DNA of 64,000 bases. It comes from Owenia fusiformis (lineage: Eukaryota > Annelida > Polychaeta > Sabellida > Oweniidae). The position numbers and the translations under genes are program-made. Positions 13,401 to 35,391 of this stretch are shown piece after piece. Under the pieces are notes generated by a model that was not told where the DNA came from, did no database searches, and worked only from the letters and a program-made list of their open reading frames with translations. The DNA lies in contig CAIIXF020000002.1 in NCBI GenBank assembly GCA_903813345.2, positions 33,062,109 to 33,126,108 of the forward strand. Direction: 5' to 3'. The first letter of the stretch is position 1. The number at the start of each line of letters is the position of its first letter.

Positions 13401-14831
13401 CCATATAGTCCCTTTTGGTCCACTGAATCATGATCTCATTATTAAAAAGATATTTTGTTATTTGTCTTACACAACATTCTTGCGGTTGCTATGGTGTTGT
13501 GATAACCAAAAAACCAATAAACTAGAACTAATATTATGTATGATGTTACTGATCACGTTGGGGCCAATCTAACTGATATGTTAATTTTATAATGGCTTTC
13601 ACAAGAAGTCTATTTTAGGCTTAAAATGCAGAAAAACAAATTTCTAGCCTACAAGTTGAGAAAACCAATTTTATCTGTCCTTTAGAAGAATCTAATGTAG
13701 ACAATGCTTATCCTTAAGTTTTAAAAAGAGTTCAAAATTATCGAGAATATTTTTGATTTTTAACCATTTAACGTGCTAGCCACTCTCCCAAATAGACAAT
13801 AGTATCAAAAATTAGGGTTTCTCAAACTGACTTACTGTATAATATGCTTTCTTTATCTCTTTATCACTTGCACTTCGTGATACCCCTAGAACTTCATAGA
13901 AATCTCTTTTCTTTTGACAAGCTGTTGATGACACATGGAAATGTCTCTGTGGGATAACTAGATTTGGTAGCGATAAATATGAAGCTGAAATAATGCAGAA
14001 ATTTAAATTCATTCAATGCAATGAGAAATATCTAGAAACAGATTGAGGTTTATGATAATGTCAATCAATATTTTAGCATTCTTTTCGTGTAGTTAGATCC
14101 ACAATTGTCTGGGTTTATCGGCAGAACGAAGAAATTTTCGTTTTTGATCGCAATATTTGCGTGTAATATTTAACTTATTTCAACCGTCAAAATCATCCAT
14201 TAATTGGTACTTCTGGGCCGGTCAAACGGGGAATCCCATTTTAATCCAACGGCCATCTCGAAAAGTGATGGAATCTCTCTCGATGAAAATGAAAAATGTT
14301 CCCATTCTGCCGATATACCCAGAAAATTGTGGATTCAACAACACGAAAAGAATGCTAAAATACCCAGGAATCTACTGAAGTAGGTATCTAAGTGTAAGAG
14401 GCGTAGAAAATTCTCCCATGTTGTAATTGTACAGGCAAAAGATTGAGACGTTCTCAGGACTATAGTAGATCTACTGGCATGGGATAACCTATGACTTGAT
14501 AAAGGATCACTCATCTTTGATGAGCTTAGACTTGTATCTGGATATACGTAGAATTCGAATGTCTATTGAAAAGTGGACACGAAGAAACTATAGAAAGGCT
14601 TTTAAACAGTGAAATGAATGAATGACGAAAGTGACGAATCGAAAAATATTTTTTTTAATTTTACTTACGATTTTTGAGGTCAGGTCGAGATTTACTGCAT
14701 ATACTGTTATTTCCCGGTAGGCCCTGGTGTAAGAGGTATGATAACCTTACATAAGAATATTGTCTGTCGACATTTAAAGGGAGCTTTTGTGATTTTTGTC
14801 GACAGAAAAGTCGAGAAGTTCGCATTGCCAT
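4435..14831 (-). CDS. DNAJA3: DnaJ homolog subfamily A member 3, mitochondrial (Tid1), 11 coding exons, 495 aa
   Basis: Mitochondrial Hsp40 co-chaperone that stimulates the matrix Hsp70 ATPase and binds unfolded clients. Coding exons (minus): 14831-14669, 13984-13836, 13202-13122, 12173-12053, 11409-11270, 10859-10707, 10331-10119, 6631-6503, 6190-6075, 5709-5612, 4559-4435. All introns are GT-AG and every phase matches; the sum is 1488 nt. Residues 1-30 are Arg-rich and lack acidic residues until Asp22, a plausible import presequence ([12 protein letters not shown]...). The J-domain starts near RDFYEVLGV (about 81) and has HPD at 110-112. A Gly/Phe-rich region follows (about 145-215). The zinc finger has four Cys motifs between 244 and 304: [24 protein letters not shown] and CTECGGKG. 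The first lacks its usual final Gly. The C-terminal domain has [11 protein letters not shown] and [10 protein letters not shown], and the protein ends [12 protein letters not shown]. Human DNAJA3 is about 480 aa. The exon-8 donor lies in a tandem array (5858-6108). I chose the ATG at 14831 because its exon phase fits and it supplies the presequence. Confidence 0.95.
4683..5409. mobile_element. Fold-back element with ACAGGGTGT-type ends in DNAJA3 intron 10
   Basis: The left end reads TACAGGGCGTTTCAT and the right end ATGAAACACCCTGTA, an almost perfect inverted pair. Similarity between the arms continues inward for about 130 bp, sharing a 'TTCTGGACTTAT' block. The middle (about 5090-5235) looks like a separate insertion with G-rich and 'GGCTACGGGCCTG' sequence. 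Similar ACAGGGTGT ends occur at 26010-26056 and 47744-48174. It lies between the last two coding exons of DNAJA3. No coding capacity is seen. Confidence 0.6.
5858..6108 (-). repeat. 42-bp tandem array made of DNAJA3 exon-8 end plus its 5' splice site, six units
   Basis: Units start at plus positions 5861, 5903, 5945, 5981, 6023 and 6065, spaced 42, 42, 36, 42 and 42 bp. On the minus strand each unit reads roughly ATGTACATGTTAGAATAAAT, then GTACCAGTGTAAGTACATC. That is the last codons of exon 8 followed by its GTAAGT donor. The unit nearest the exon body (6065-6108) overlaps real coding sequence; the others lie in the intron. Five units keep GTAAGT and the most distal has GTAAAT. Every spacing is a multiple of three, but reading past the first donor meets an in-frame TAA at once. 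Confidence 0.9.
6230..6420. repeat. 17-bp tandem repeat and related short repeats in DNAJA3 intron 8
   Basis: Three head-to-tail copies of ACTTAAGTGGGTGTTCC start at 6368, 6385 and 6402. Each contains the palindrome CTTAAG. Upstream (6260-6365) are looser repeats of 'TTCACTACAGAGGGG' type. The array is about 80 bp beyond the exon-7 donor on the minus strand. No function is evident. Confidence 0.65.
7013..8480 (+). mobile_element. Non-autonomous inverted-repeat element with internal repeats, copy 2, in DNAJA3 intron 7
   Basis: The same ends as copy 1 are present: AAACCAGAACAACGG then ATCCCATCGAAC on the left, and GTTCGATGGGATAA on the right. The interior has about six units of 146-150 bp with AAAATGGCGGCCATTTTT cores, then an ACGG array (about 8389-8440). 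The orientation matches copy 1. The open frames across it (for example Arg-Thr-Asp-Gly repeats) only translate the ACGG array and are not genes. Confidence 0.8.
8600..8690 (-). mobile_element. Possible decayed retroelement tail with a GGATCC hairpin and GAAACGTCC motif
   Basis: On the minus strand the sequence reads GAAAAAGGATCC, AGACA, GGATCC, GAAACGTCC, then an AT-rich stretch with AATAAAGG. A short hairpin followed by GAAACGTC resembles the ends of some invertebrate retroelements such as Penelope-like elements. This is recalled similarity only; no reverse-transcriptase frame is nearby. Confidence 0.3.
8700..10118. other. DNAJA3 intron 7, remainder, including a possible mariner-type end at 9645
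   Basis: Mostly unstructured AT-rich intron. At 9645-9670 the sequence TACGAGGGTTGTCCTAAAAG resembles a mariner/Tc1 terminal repeat, beginning with the TA expected at such insertions. No partner end or transposase frame was found, so it would be a relic. Confidence 0.35.
12347..12519. mobile_element. Short dispersed MITE-like repeat, copy 1 (DNAJA3 intron 3)
   Basis: It begins CAGGGGTTTCATTAGCAGCA and ends in TAGTGATATCCCTG, which are imperfect inverted ends. A second copy in opposite orientation lies at 27298-27472 and shares internal blocks such as 'AACATGGAAAA' and 'GGGACTTTTCAA' on matching strands. Length is about 170 bp with no coding capacity. Confidence 0.6.
12883..13034. mobile_element. 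Short MITE-like element with AGTGATCT ends, copy 1 (DNAJA3 intron 3)
   Basis: Ends are AGTGATCTTCCCAGG and GGGGAGATCACT, an inverted pair. The interior has two 'AAGTGGGTGC' blocks and 'TTTGGTCAAAATATGGC'. A diverged inverted copy lies at 31870-32005 in the first GLIS2 intron. About 150 bp, non-coding. Confidence 0.55.
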
Positions 14832-15230
14832 TTTTCTCGCATGGGAGTCGACCTTGACCTAATTAAATTTTAACTCCACTGCGAAAGTAACAATTTGGTA
14901 TTTTAAAATTCACTTTAGAAGTTGTCTAATTCTTAGAAAGCTACTCTTATAAGCTTAAATTTTACAAATGTTACTTCAAATTAAGTAAAAGAGGAATGGA
15001 GTTACAAACTCTCTGGAGACATGCACCCTTCAAGTTCAATGTACAAAATGGTATAAGGCCAAGAAAATTTATTCCACCGAAAAAAACTATAATAGGCCAA
15101 GACAAATAGATTTAAGGCGAAAATTAATTATATATAATATAGGGAATACTTTATTGTCATTAGACACAGGGGTGTATTCATATTTGTTCTTTATGAAAAA
15201 TTCACTTAATCCATACAGAACAGAAACATA
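14832..15230. other. Upstream region of DNAJA3, no recognised promoter element
   Basis: This is the 5' flank of DNAJA3 on the minus strand. I see no clear TATA box, NRF1 or CpG-rich block. A second ATG (14842-14840) lies 11 nt upstream of the chosen start, out of frame. Confidence 0.35.
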
Positions 15231-15234
15231 ACCA

Positions 15235-15369
15235 GGGGGTCACAGAAACTTAGTAAAGTTACGAATTCGTAAATCAATTGTTGTAACCATGGATATAATA
15301 ACGTCACAGTTAGAGAACAATGGATTTTACGAAATAATAACTTTATGAAGCTTCTGTTAATGGCCCCCA
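15235..15369. mobile_element. Short palindromic MITE, copy 1
   Basis: The ends are GGGGGTCACAGAAACTTAG and TTCTGTTAATGGCCCCC, imperfect inverted repeats. The interior includes CCATGGATATAATAACGTCA. The reverse complement recurs at 18336-18481, so this is a dispersed family. Non-coding. Confidence 0.65.
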
Positions 15370-15410
15370 GGATCATATGTCATATGTCAAATGTCTAAAA
15401 TTTGGCGAGG

Positions 15411-16069
15411 CAAAGGATTGGTATCGATATGGTGAACTTTTTGAACACACATTTCTCTGAAAGCAGTTGTCAAAAAATTCTGAAAATTTTACACATTATC
15501 AATTTTATGATCATCTTTTGAATGGTAACAATTTGTTCTTGGTATGTTCAGAGTGAAATGAAACATCGATCTGAACCTTGGAACAAAACGACATAAACAC
15601 AATGTGTTTAGGTCTCTCAATATTGTAATTATACAAAGGATAGTTTGGTTGACTTAAAAAAGTATCTTTATAATGAAATAAAAGGTATCATAATTTTTAT
15701 CTATTTTGGGGGTTTTTCTTTTAATTTTTGCAATACTTTTTGTTAAATCAACCAACATTTCTTTGTATAACTATAATATTGAGAGGTCTAAGAAAATGTT
15801 GTATATGTTATTTAAACAATAAGGTTCGGAAAGATATTTTATTTCATTCTCAAGAATTGGTTGAAAGGAACAAAAAACAATTGCACTAAAAAACAAAAAA
15901 TGTTAACAAAAGCAGTAAATAAAATATATATGAATAATTTTCGCATTAAATTGTTGTCAATCAGTCAACATTACATGAAAGACCTTGTTTTTTACAGAAT
16001 GTTTTCAATAATTGGTTTAAGAGAAAAACATTGTTGAATTCAGTTCACCATATTGATACCAATCCTTTG
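15411..16069. mobile_element. 659-bp inverted-repeat element, copy 1
   Basis: Left end CAAAGGATTGGTATCGATAT and right end ATATTGATACCAATCCTTTG form an almost perfect inverted repeat. Inner sequence is also partly self-complementary, with blocks such as GAGAGGTCTAAG and its counterpart. A longer relative with the same ends lies at 55972-57403. No transposase frame is seen. Confidence 0.7.
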
Positions 16070-18335
16070 AGTCAAAGGTCAATAATTATCAAAAGAATTC
16101 ATTTTCACAATATTTCAATATTTTCTACTTTTTGGAGAGGCAGTGTTGCCTTGCCTGTCCCATGCCTTCGTTCATGCAGAATTCTTGTGTAAGTAGTTCC
16201 ATGAAGTTCACATTAGGTTTACTTGAGGTGAAACCAACCAAATTAACCTTTATTTTGGTTCAGGTTAGGTAGCAGTTAATATGCACCTAGATCTCCAATC
16301 AGTAGGTTCACTTTAGGTGTAGTTTAGGCTTTTTTATGGAGTTCACTGATTCTATGTTAATACGTATGAATAAAATATGGTGACTTGAATTTTCATAAAT
16401 TATTTACATTGCATTATAAATTATTTCAGCTTTAATAAGCGGTAGTATATGCAATCATGTTTTTGACAGAAGCAACACTAAGATAATTTTGCAACAATAT
16501 AACATAAAAATATGCCACCAGTCCACCACTTCTGGCAGTGACATAAGAACTAAACAACCCCTTAGCAAAAGCTGGTAACGGCTTGACAATATAGAATCTA
16601 CCAATGATGGAGAGTGAGCTATAAGCATTATTTCCAGATGGCATCCATAATAATCATGCACAGACTAACGGAGAGTAAATGTACATGTGTTTTATTTAAT
16701 TGTTGCTAAGTGCCCATTTAATACTAATTATGCTACCATAGCATAGTCAACAGAGTTGAGCAATTTCAGTAAACACGAACATGTGAGTGTTAATTGAGTC
16801 CCTGGGCACCATTTGGAACCCCAGCTAGGTCTAATACATCATTGTAATTTCCTGCTACTAATAGGGCCATGTAGATGTCAAAATAAAGTCTACAAAAAAT
16901 GTGAATAACATGTGGTATTTTTCTTATTTAAGAGCTTGATAATAATCAATACTTTTGCATTGTGTCAGCCATTCCTTAACATTAATGCCATTATTGCGAT
17001 TGGCAGCTTATTCTATAATTGTACAACTAAAATTGCTAAAAATAAAAACAACTGCTTTCCCGAAAATTTACTCCACACATTTTCACATGGTTTTGGCATG
17101 GTACATTTAGGCCTATGTTTTATAACAATGATTATGTGATGTTATGTTATGGCCTATGTTTTATAACAATGATTATGTGATGTTATGTAACTATTTTCTA
17201 TTTTTACAACTCATTTATTCGAAATATGTATATATGATATTATATATAATATAATATTACATTATATAATATTATTTTTGTAAAACTTCTGAAGAAGGAA
17301 CAAAGAAACATGTTTTGTTTTTCATAAAATATATTTTATTTGTTATTTTTTACATATATAATATGTTGATGTAAACACTAAAAACATCACTATGGATACT
17401 GTCTGGATAGATTTATGTAAGTACTATTGTTATTCGATATTTGTTTAATTACTATAGTAACTGTCATGCCAGGATGATTGAATAAAAGGAATCATTATTC
17501 TGCAGTCTTATTTTGAATTTCATTTTTATTAAATATAATCATGTTGATCAATGGAATGAAGCAGGTTGTTTTTACGTGAATTTTAAGATTTCACACAATT
17601 TATTTTTTTCACTAAAAAGTTGCTCATTCGCAGACAAAATGAACCAGTACATGTAATGAGAATGTTAATCGATATTGTCACCGTGCAAAAGTACTTTGTT
17701 TGAAACATACTTGTACTACCTCACACGTACACAAGTTGAATGTTGAATACTTTGATGTGTTTGTAGAAAAATAGCCGAGGGTTTGACTTGTTTGTGATGT
17801 ATACTACAAGATATTTCACAACTTATGAAATACTGTAAAGTGCCACATTAATTTTTCTACTCAGCATTTTTCATATTCAATAACACAAACTGTAATCTAG
17901 TTGGTCAAGAAATCAATTTTTCTACTGGCATCTTGTCCACAGTCTAATTATCTAAAAATGATATTTTGAGACATATGTACACTGATGATTTACAGGCATT
18001 ATTTTTGAATTTGGAGTATTACAATTAGCACTTTTAACCACACACATCATAATAAACTTTACTTCTTGTTTTGTATCTGATTATTTTGGTAACAGTAACT
18101 ATGTTATTCTTCAAAGTAATTGTTATTGAATAACCAAAAATGGAACAGGATGTATGTTGTCAAAAATAACTTCACAATAACACCATGTCAAAAATAACAT
18201 CACATTTAGAGGGAGTAGTACTCAACATAGTTTATCAAATGACTTGTCATTTCTAACATTTCTTGATAGGCAGGGGATATTATAGTACTAAACAAAAATT
18301 TCAAAAGGCCTTAGTTAAGCTTTAATGTCGAACCA
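16070..18335. other. Gene-poor intergenic DNA with one 41-bp duplication
   Basis: No conserved exon is recognised. At 17110-17191 a 41-bp block starting GGCCTATGTTTTATAACAAT is present twice in tandem. Around 17220-17290 there is an AT dinucleotide-rich patch. Confidence 0.5.
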
Positions 18336-18481
18336 GGGGGGCATTAACAGAAACATCTTAAAGTTAAGAATTCATAAAGTCCATTGCTCTCCAACTGTGA
18401 CGTCATTATATCCATGGTTACAACAATTGATTTACTAATTTGTAACTTAAGGAAGTTTCTGTTAATGACCCCCCCCCCCCT
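18336..18481. mobile_element. Short palindromic MITE, copy 2
   Basis: Reverse-complement relative of 15235-15369. It starts GGGGGGCATTAACAGAAAC and ends GTTAATGACCCCCCC, with the shared interior TGACGTCATTATATCCATGG. The terminal C-run has expanded. Confidence 0.65.
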
Positions 18482-21130
18482 GTTTAAGAACCCCTACTCT
18501 AACTTTCGAAAATGGATTCTAGCAATACTTTCCAACAGGAATCTACATGTTGAGATTCAATCAACTTGAGTTCATCTGAGAAAATGAGGATTTCAGCAAG
18601 GGTGCATTGACTTTATATAGTGACATACCCAATGATATCCCCCTGCTAAGTCAATGGTCAATGGTGTAAGCCTTACTTTCCTTAGACTGGTGTACTATTT
18701 GATATTTTCTTTTTCTTGCAGAGTTTTGTAATCAATTTTGGTATTTTCCGTACTTGCACATACACATTTATCTTTAATTCATTTTCTGAGTATTAACTAA
18801 CTCAAGGTGATCGCTAAAGGACCTAACAACTGCCCAACTTCCACCTAGCATCATTCATATCTCAGAAAGTAGAATTAGACAAAAGAGTGAGTGAAATGTA
18901 AATTGAAAAAGAAGGCATTAACATGCAAATTTCACCACCTGCCATTTGTTACAGATGCACACTGCCGAACACTGTCCATTTTGAGATTTGAATCATGAAT
19001 TTTGGTCTTATTACATAACAAAAAATTCCAAAACTCACAAGAAATGATCGAGATATTAGTTCGAATCTTTTGAACTGTTCAATTAAATTTATAGTCGGTT
19101 ATAATTTCAGAAAATAATGACATGTCAACGTTTTCATTGTCGGAAAATATCGAGTTTCGATCATGGGAGCCAATCATCCTTGCCCAGCACCTATTTGTCA
19201 TATTCAATAAATTTCACTATCAGGTTAGCAACTTTGGTTTTCAATGTAGTGGAATTTTTAAATCAAAATAATGAAATACAAATAGAAAATTGACATATTT
19301 TTCATATATTTTAGGTAACAATTTTTAGCTGTATAATTTTTACATAATCATTAAGTTTGATACATAATTTTTTAATCAACTAGAAAAATTTCATTAAAAT
19401 TTCTGATCAATACATGATCATTCAAGCAATGCTTTTTGAATAACATCTTAATTCACTAATCAAGTAGATTGAAGATGCAAAAATGTCCAAATTCAATAAA
19501 ATTAGTCCACTTTTCCAACTTTTTGCCAGTTTATCCTGAACTATATTCAGAAAGAACTGTTGGACTTATGACATGTCATCATGAGAGCAATAATATTGTT
19601 TAAATTGTGGCTTTCTCTCAATTTATCACTTGACTTAGTTGTCCCTTTTAATTTCAATGTTCTCTATTTCTCAAATACATTCCTCCACTTTTCCATGCTG
19701 ATTTACTAAAACTTATTCAAACATGATCGTGCTCTTATTGAATTTCTCAACCAATCAGAATACAGCATAGCCAATAATTAACGTTCTCTATTTCTCCATA
19801 CATGCATGACAATGCTCTATTCAATCTGCTTTCAGGAATCTATGTACATGTAATTGTGTTGTATCATGATGTCACACCTGGGAATGGCGAAAATAACAGC
19901 AAGTTTGGTAATTTCATTGACCTCAATCCCCAATTCTCTGAACAAGGTTTTCATTTATATGTTTGAATCGGAATAAATAGTGACAGGCCATTCAATATGG
20001 TGAAAAACTACACTCGTTGGACAGAATGTCAGTACAAATGCACCCAGCTTTGGTTCGTGCTTTGTACGACATTCTACAATTCTTGTATCTAACTCATGCT
20101 GAATTTTACCATATCATTGAATGGCCTATCATTATTTACTAATTTACTTATCATTATTTACTAATTTACTGATAAATTTTAAACATTTAGTATCAGTTAT
20201 ATTCTTCTTTATACTGATGCAGTATATTCAATATAATATAATTTAATATAATATACTTTATATATTTTTTTGAAAAATCTATATACATTGAGTTGATTTT
20301 TACATTTTGCTTACATAGTGGACCAAAGAAACAACCATAATATTTCATTTTCCTTTTACTGTTTTTTATAATGCATGGATTTCAATAATATTCTAGCAGG
20401 AGATGCAGCAACCAGTTATCCAGCTGATCCTAAAGTGGCATCATTTTATTTTATCTGTAGCAATATTTGAATGAGTAGGTTAAACATTCAACAGGGGTGT
20501 GAATACCCCTGCATGGTTTCAAGGCAAAATATCACTTTAGAATTATAGAGTGATGTTTAGCTATGCCTGATATTGCAGTATGGGAAGCAAATGGACAACT
20601 TAAACAGTCCTATTTTAGGATCAACTTCAAAAGTAATTCCTGCACCTCCATAAAAATATTTGAAATATATAAATATCAAATAAGGAAAATACACACATGT
20701 TTTGGCCTACCCTACATATAAATCGATGTTCCATAAATCACATCTTATTAAATATAAGTCTCATTGAGACGCTGCCTCTTTTTAAACTATTCTTGAGCAA
20801 AAGTCCACAATTAAAGATTTTATCGATTTTTGAATCAGAATGATGTGTAGCTTACAAAATCAGTATACTAGCACATAATGTTTTTTTAAAAAACTTGAAA
20901 AATTGCCCATTTAATTATCAAACACAAAATACTTTTGGTATGCTGGGGCCACTTATGTATGTTATAATCCATCCACTTTTCTCTGAGGTATTTTGATCTT
21001 GGATCAATTATACAGAAAGTCTATATATTTACAAATAACCTTAGAGGTGCATACATTTTATATACATGTATTAATATTTCTAATGTTCTCATTATGAGAG
21101 AAAAAATTATTTCTCATGTCCCCATCTATA
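18482..21130. other. Intergenic DNA 3' of GLIS2, with one clear and one weak MITE
   Basis: No gene recognised. At 19974-20139 there are inverted ends, TAAATAGTGACAGGCCATTC and GAATGGCCTATCATTATTTA, around a 166-bp interior. At 20422-20626 weaker inverted ends (AGCTGATCCTAAA and TTTTAGGATCAACT) suggest another small element. The rest is AT-rich unique-looking sequence. Confidence 0.5.
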
Positions 21131-21144
21131 TTGACAGTGAACAT

Positions 21145-21150
21145 TTTATT
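21145..21150 (-). promoter_or_regulatory. Candidate GLIS2 poly(A) signal AATAAA
   Basis: A minus-strand AATAAA lies about 245 nt beyond the stop codon, inside the first unit of the 3' minisatellite. Neighbouring units carry near-matches such as GATAAA, so the signal may have arisen within the repeat. Confidence 0.35.
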
Positions 21151-21392
21151 CCTGTGTTCTAATCTAGTCCAAATTAACAGTGAACCTTTTTTCTTCTATG
21201 TTTTCATCTAGTCCATATTAACACAGAGAACACTTTATCTCTTGTGATTTCCTCTTGTCCATATTAACAGAGAATACTTTAAATCTCATGTGTTCTCAAT
21301 CTTCTCATCTTGTCCATTTTAACAGAAAACACTTTATCTTTTTTTTTCATCTAGTTTATATTACAGAGAACACTTTAATTCTGTGTTTTCAT

Positions 21393-32159
<10,767 letters not shown>

Positions 32160-32209
32160 AATGACAGGTGGCTGATCAGGCTTTAGCACACAATGATCGA
32201 TCCCTCAGA

Positions 32210-33260
32210 TGATTATGATCATTTTGTAATTAGAGCTCCATGATTAATCATTAGCTAGGATTAAAATGATCAAGTGCTCAATTCATAATGATCATTCCCT
32301 CCATGATTTGCATATTCTGAGTTGCATCACTAACCAAAATGTTCATTCTCCTGTTTCAAAAGTATTATTCTCTAGTTCACTAGGATCATTCATTCATCAA
32401 AAATTTTAAAAATAATTTATAATTTTCTTAAAATCACCATTCATTCAGTTCACCTTTCATGCCTTTAGATTAATCGTTGCTTTTGATTTATTTATAATTA
32501 CAACTCCCCATATTAATTGATGGCAGTCTCTTCTTGAATTATGCATTGGTTGTTTAGTATGCTTCTCTTAACAAAATGATCCATCCATCTAAGACTTTCT
32601 TTTCTTGATTCTTCCATGACTTCAGTTCAAATGCATTGAGTTTTTCTTCATACATGAAACTGACTGACTTTTAGTTCATATTCCAAGGCTGACTGACGTT
32701 TAGTTCATATTTTTGGCTGACTCACTTTAAGTTCATACATCGAGGGTGAGGTTGATTGACTTTTAGTTCATATTCATGGATGAGTGAATTTCATTATACT
32801 CAAGGTTGATCAACCTAAAATGTACATGTATATTCAAGGCTGGTTGACGTTTAGCTCATATTTGAGACTAATTGACTACTAAACCATATTCTGAACTGCT
32901 TTCTTTAAGCTCATGACTGAGGTTGAAACCAATTGAGAGAAATCTATAGTAGTGTCATCGACTCATCATATGTGTATTGTCCAGCTAATGGGAGACTTGA
33001 ACAGCACTTGGTATGATATAGGTGGCACTACAGGTTATTGCTCAGTCTGGTTCCTGAAACAGAAATAAAACAAGTTGAAGTTGACAATTCTGAGACACTT
33101 TTATGAAGTAAAGATCTATACGAAAACTGTATTATCATTTTTTCATACTCAACATACAGTAAAACCCAAGCATTACTGAGTGAGGTCACATATCCAGTAT
33201 CGTCGTATTGAATAATCCAATTTTCAATTTCAATTTGTTTGTAACATACCCAGCTACATG
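32210..33260. repeat. Upstream GLIS2 region with degenerate ATGATCATT and TTTAGTTCATATT repeats
   Basis: At 32190-32400 short palindromic ATGATCATT-type words recur. At 32655-32895 a loose unit of about 30-40 bp (GGCTGACTGACTTTTAGTTC followed by ATATT) repeats about seven times. TACAGTAAAACC near 33162 resembles a pogo-like terminus, without a partner. No exon is recognised. Confidence 0.45.
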
Positions 33261-33477
33261 AGCTATGGGATATACCACATATTTTTTAACTCACTCGGAA
33301 GTACTCGTAAAATACTCAGGAATAATTCCTGAAGTTGAGGGCTGACATTTTGAAAAACTGTCTGATTTAAAATGTCCAATTTGAGACAGCTGCTACTTTT
33401 TTGCCATTGGGAGGACATTTCAGGTGGTGTACAGAGTCGATTGAGGTAAGAAACATACACCCCCAATCCGCACTCTG

Positions 33478-33546
33478 AAATCACGGTACCGTACGGTACT
33501 GTATATGGTACCGTACAGTACTGTTTGCACGGTACCGTACGGTACA
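33478..33546. repeat. GGTACCGTAC palindromic cluster
   Basis: About four copies of GGTACCGTAC or GTACGGTAC lie in 70 bp, each nearly self-complementary. This is a local expansion of a palindromic decamer. The minus-strand open frame through it is probably incidental. Confidence 0.6.
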
Positions 33547-33659
33547 TTAAGAGTATGGTACCGTTGGAGATTGGCTGTGTATGCATTGCTAGCGAAATTA
33601 TTTTTTTACTTTTGAAATATAATGTAGGCTGCAATTCAATGCTCGTAAAACTATTGGTC

Positions 33660-35330
33660 TTGGTAAGATAATCAATCGTTAAGAGACATTACAAAAGCAG
33701 ACAGACAATAACAAATAAATATAATACTACAGTCAAAATCATACTGCTGCTAGGAAGTAAGAACAAACAAGACAGACTGGTTTAAAGTTCATTATTCCAT
33801 CGGTGATACAAGTTTTAATATGTTCCATTCTGACTTATCAGAGCCGTTTTATTTGTTCTCAGAGTCTTACTATGTCTACTACTTGGTCTCCAAGGGAAAG
33901 TTCAGGTTGTGGATTCTACAATGGATATACACTCCAGTGGCGTAGCACAGGTATTTTTGAGTGTATGCCATGAGGGAGCAAACCAGGTAAGCTTTGAGGG
34001 GGTTCGGGGAGGGGTTCTCTAAAGAAAATTTGAAAATGAAATTGCATTTGAAGCACTTTAGAGAGTTTTAAAATACGCAATTCCGACCAATATGGACTAA
34101 TTAAGTGTAAATTATTGGCCATTTTTCAGAATATCAAGTAAAATTTTAAGTGTGGGGCATAGTTTCTCTAAATTTTGAGAGTACGCCATGGTGTTTTATG
34201 TGTATATGACGCTACACCATTGCACTCTTATGGGCATCTATTCAAATATAAAAAACAATTTGTTTTCTTTGAACTATACTTTTAATGAATGTTTTAATAA
34301 ACATCCTTCTTCATTTATCAGTTCTTTACAAAATAATGTATTACATCATAAAATACAAAAAAAGTTAGCGACAAGAAAAACAGATTCAATTAGCAACTAG
34401 AATACATGAACAAAAACAAACTCCAAGGTAAACAAAGTAACTATAGCAACTGGTAGCATTACAAGGGGTAAAATAGAAAATACAAAAAACTAAAACTACA
34501 GGTAAACAAGGCATTACATGCAAATTGTCACAACCTGTCATTTGCAACCTCCGATCACAGGGCTTCAAAATCCAGAATATATTCTTTCTTTTTACCCCCT
34601 GCGATAAGCAGTTAGCATTTCCCCGATTAAGAACTCGCAATCTGATTGGCTGTCGTAACACTGCGACAGAAATCATGTATAAGTCATTGCGCATAATAAG
34701 ATCACGTGATTCAGTTTAATCGGGCGCTTCCAAATTGGTTATAGCAGGGGGGAAGAAGGAGGTACGGATTCTGGACACCTGCTTAGGAGGATGGCCATTT
34801 GTTACAGACAATGAACATTAACTGCCAAATACCATCCATAAAAAGTAACATAAGAATTCGAAAATGTTCATCACCACTCAAACACAGGGTCATGACAATT
34901 TTTTGAGAAAATGACTGACCTGTACTTCAATATATATATCGATTTTGGAGTATTTCTGTCAGTACAGTAGTGAGGAAAAATAATTGATAAGTCATATATT
35001 TGGCATATTTTCTTGAATTTTAACATCAAATGCTCCAAACGCTCCCAAACTGCAGAAAAGTTTACCCAGAAGCAAGTTATACCAGAAGCAAATAACTCAT
35101 GTGCCCATATTCAAATAATCTTATTGGCACATGTGCACGATGTGTGCCATGTATTTTTTGTGATTTCATTTCTTTCAATGGAGTTTGTGTTTCAATGTAA
35201 CTTCCACAAAAAATGGTGTACCCATGAATTAACAGGTAAAATCCAGAAAAAGTGAGTAGCTCCTATAATTCTTTCATATTCTATCGTATTCGGGGATTCC
35301 CAACTATATGATGTCTAAATCTAATCCAAT
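33660..35330. other. Intergenic DNA between GLIS2 and TFAP4, no gene recognised
   Basis: Open frames here lack recognisable protein content. A CCAAT-type box in reverse (GATTGGCTG, about 34640) and an E-box (GATCACGTGATTC, about 34703) are isolated. Confidence 0.4.
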
Positions 35331-35338
35331 TGCAGGAT

Positions 35339-35391
35339 CTGATCACGTGAACAATCATGAGCACGTGCTCTCTCAGTGCTGCGCATGCGCA
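35339..35391. promoter_or_regulatory. NRF1-like palindrome with two CACGTG E-boxes
   Basis: Within 53 bp lie GATCACGTGA, GAGCACGTGCTC and TGCGCATGCGCA (35380-35391). The last is a perfect match to the NRF1 consensus palindrome. Such clusters mark promoters or enhancers in animal genomes. This one sits between the divergent GLIS2 and TFAP4 genes. No transcript evidence is available. Confidence 0.4.

Noticed and set aside
13984-14012. ATG at 14012 as the DNAJA3 start
   Set aside because: That ATG lies in the pyrimidine-rich tract of a clear acceptor (TTTCAG at 13985). The exon at 14831-14669 joins in phase and supplies an Arg-rich presequence.
14832-21130. Search for PAM16, CORO7 or VASN between DNAJA3 and GLIS2, as in human
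   Set aside because: I found no exon resembling these in the interval; absence is by eye only and a profile search would be needed.
33263-33634. 123-codon minus-strand frame
   Set aside because: It runs through the GGTACCGTAC cluster, which lacks stops; the rest shows no recognisable domain.
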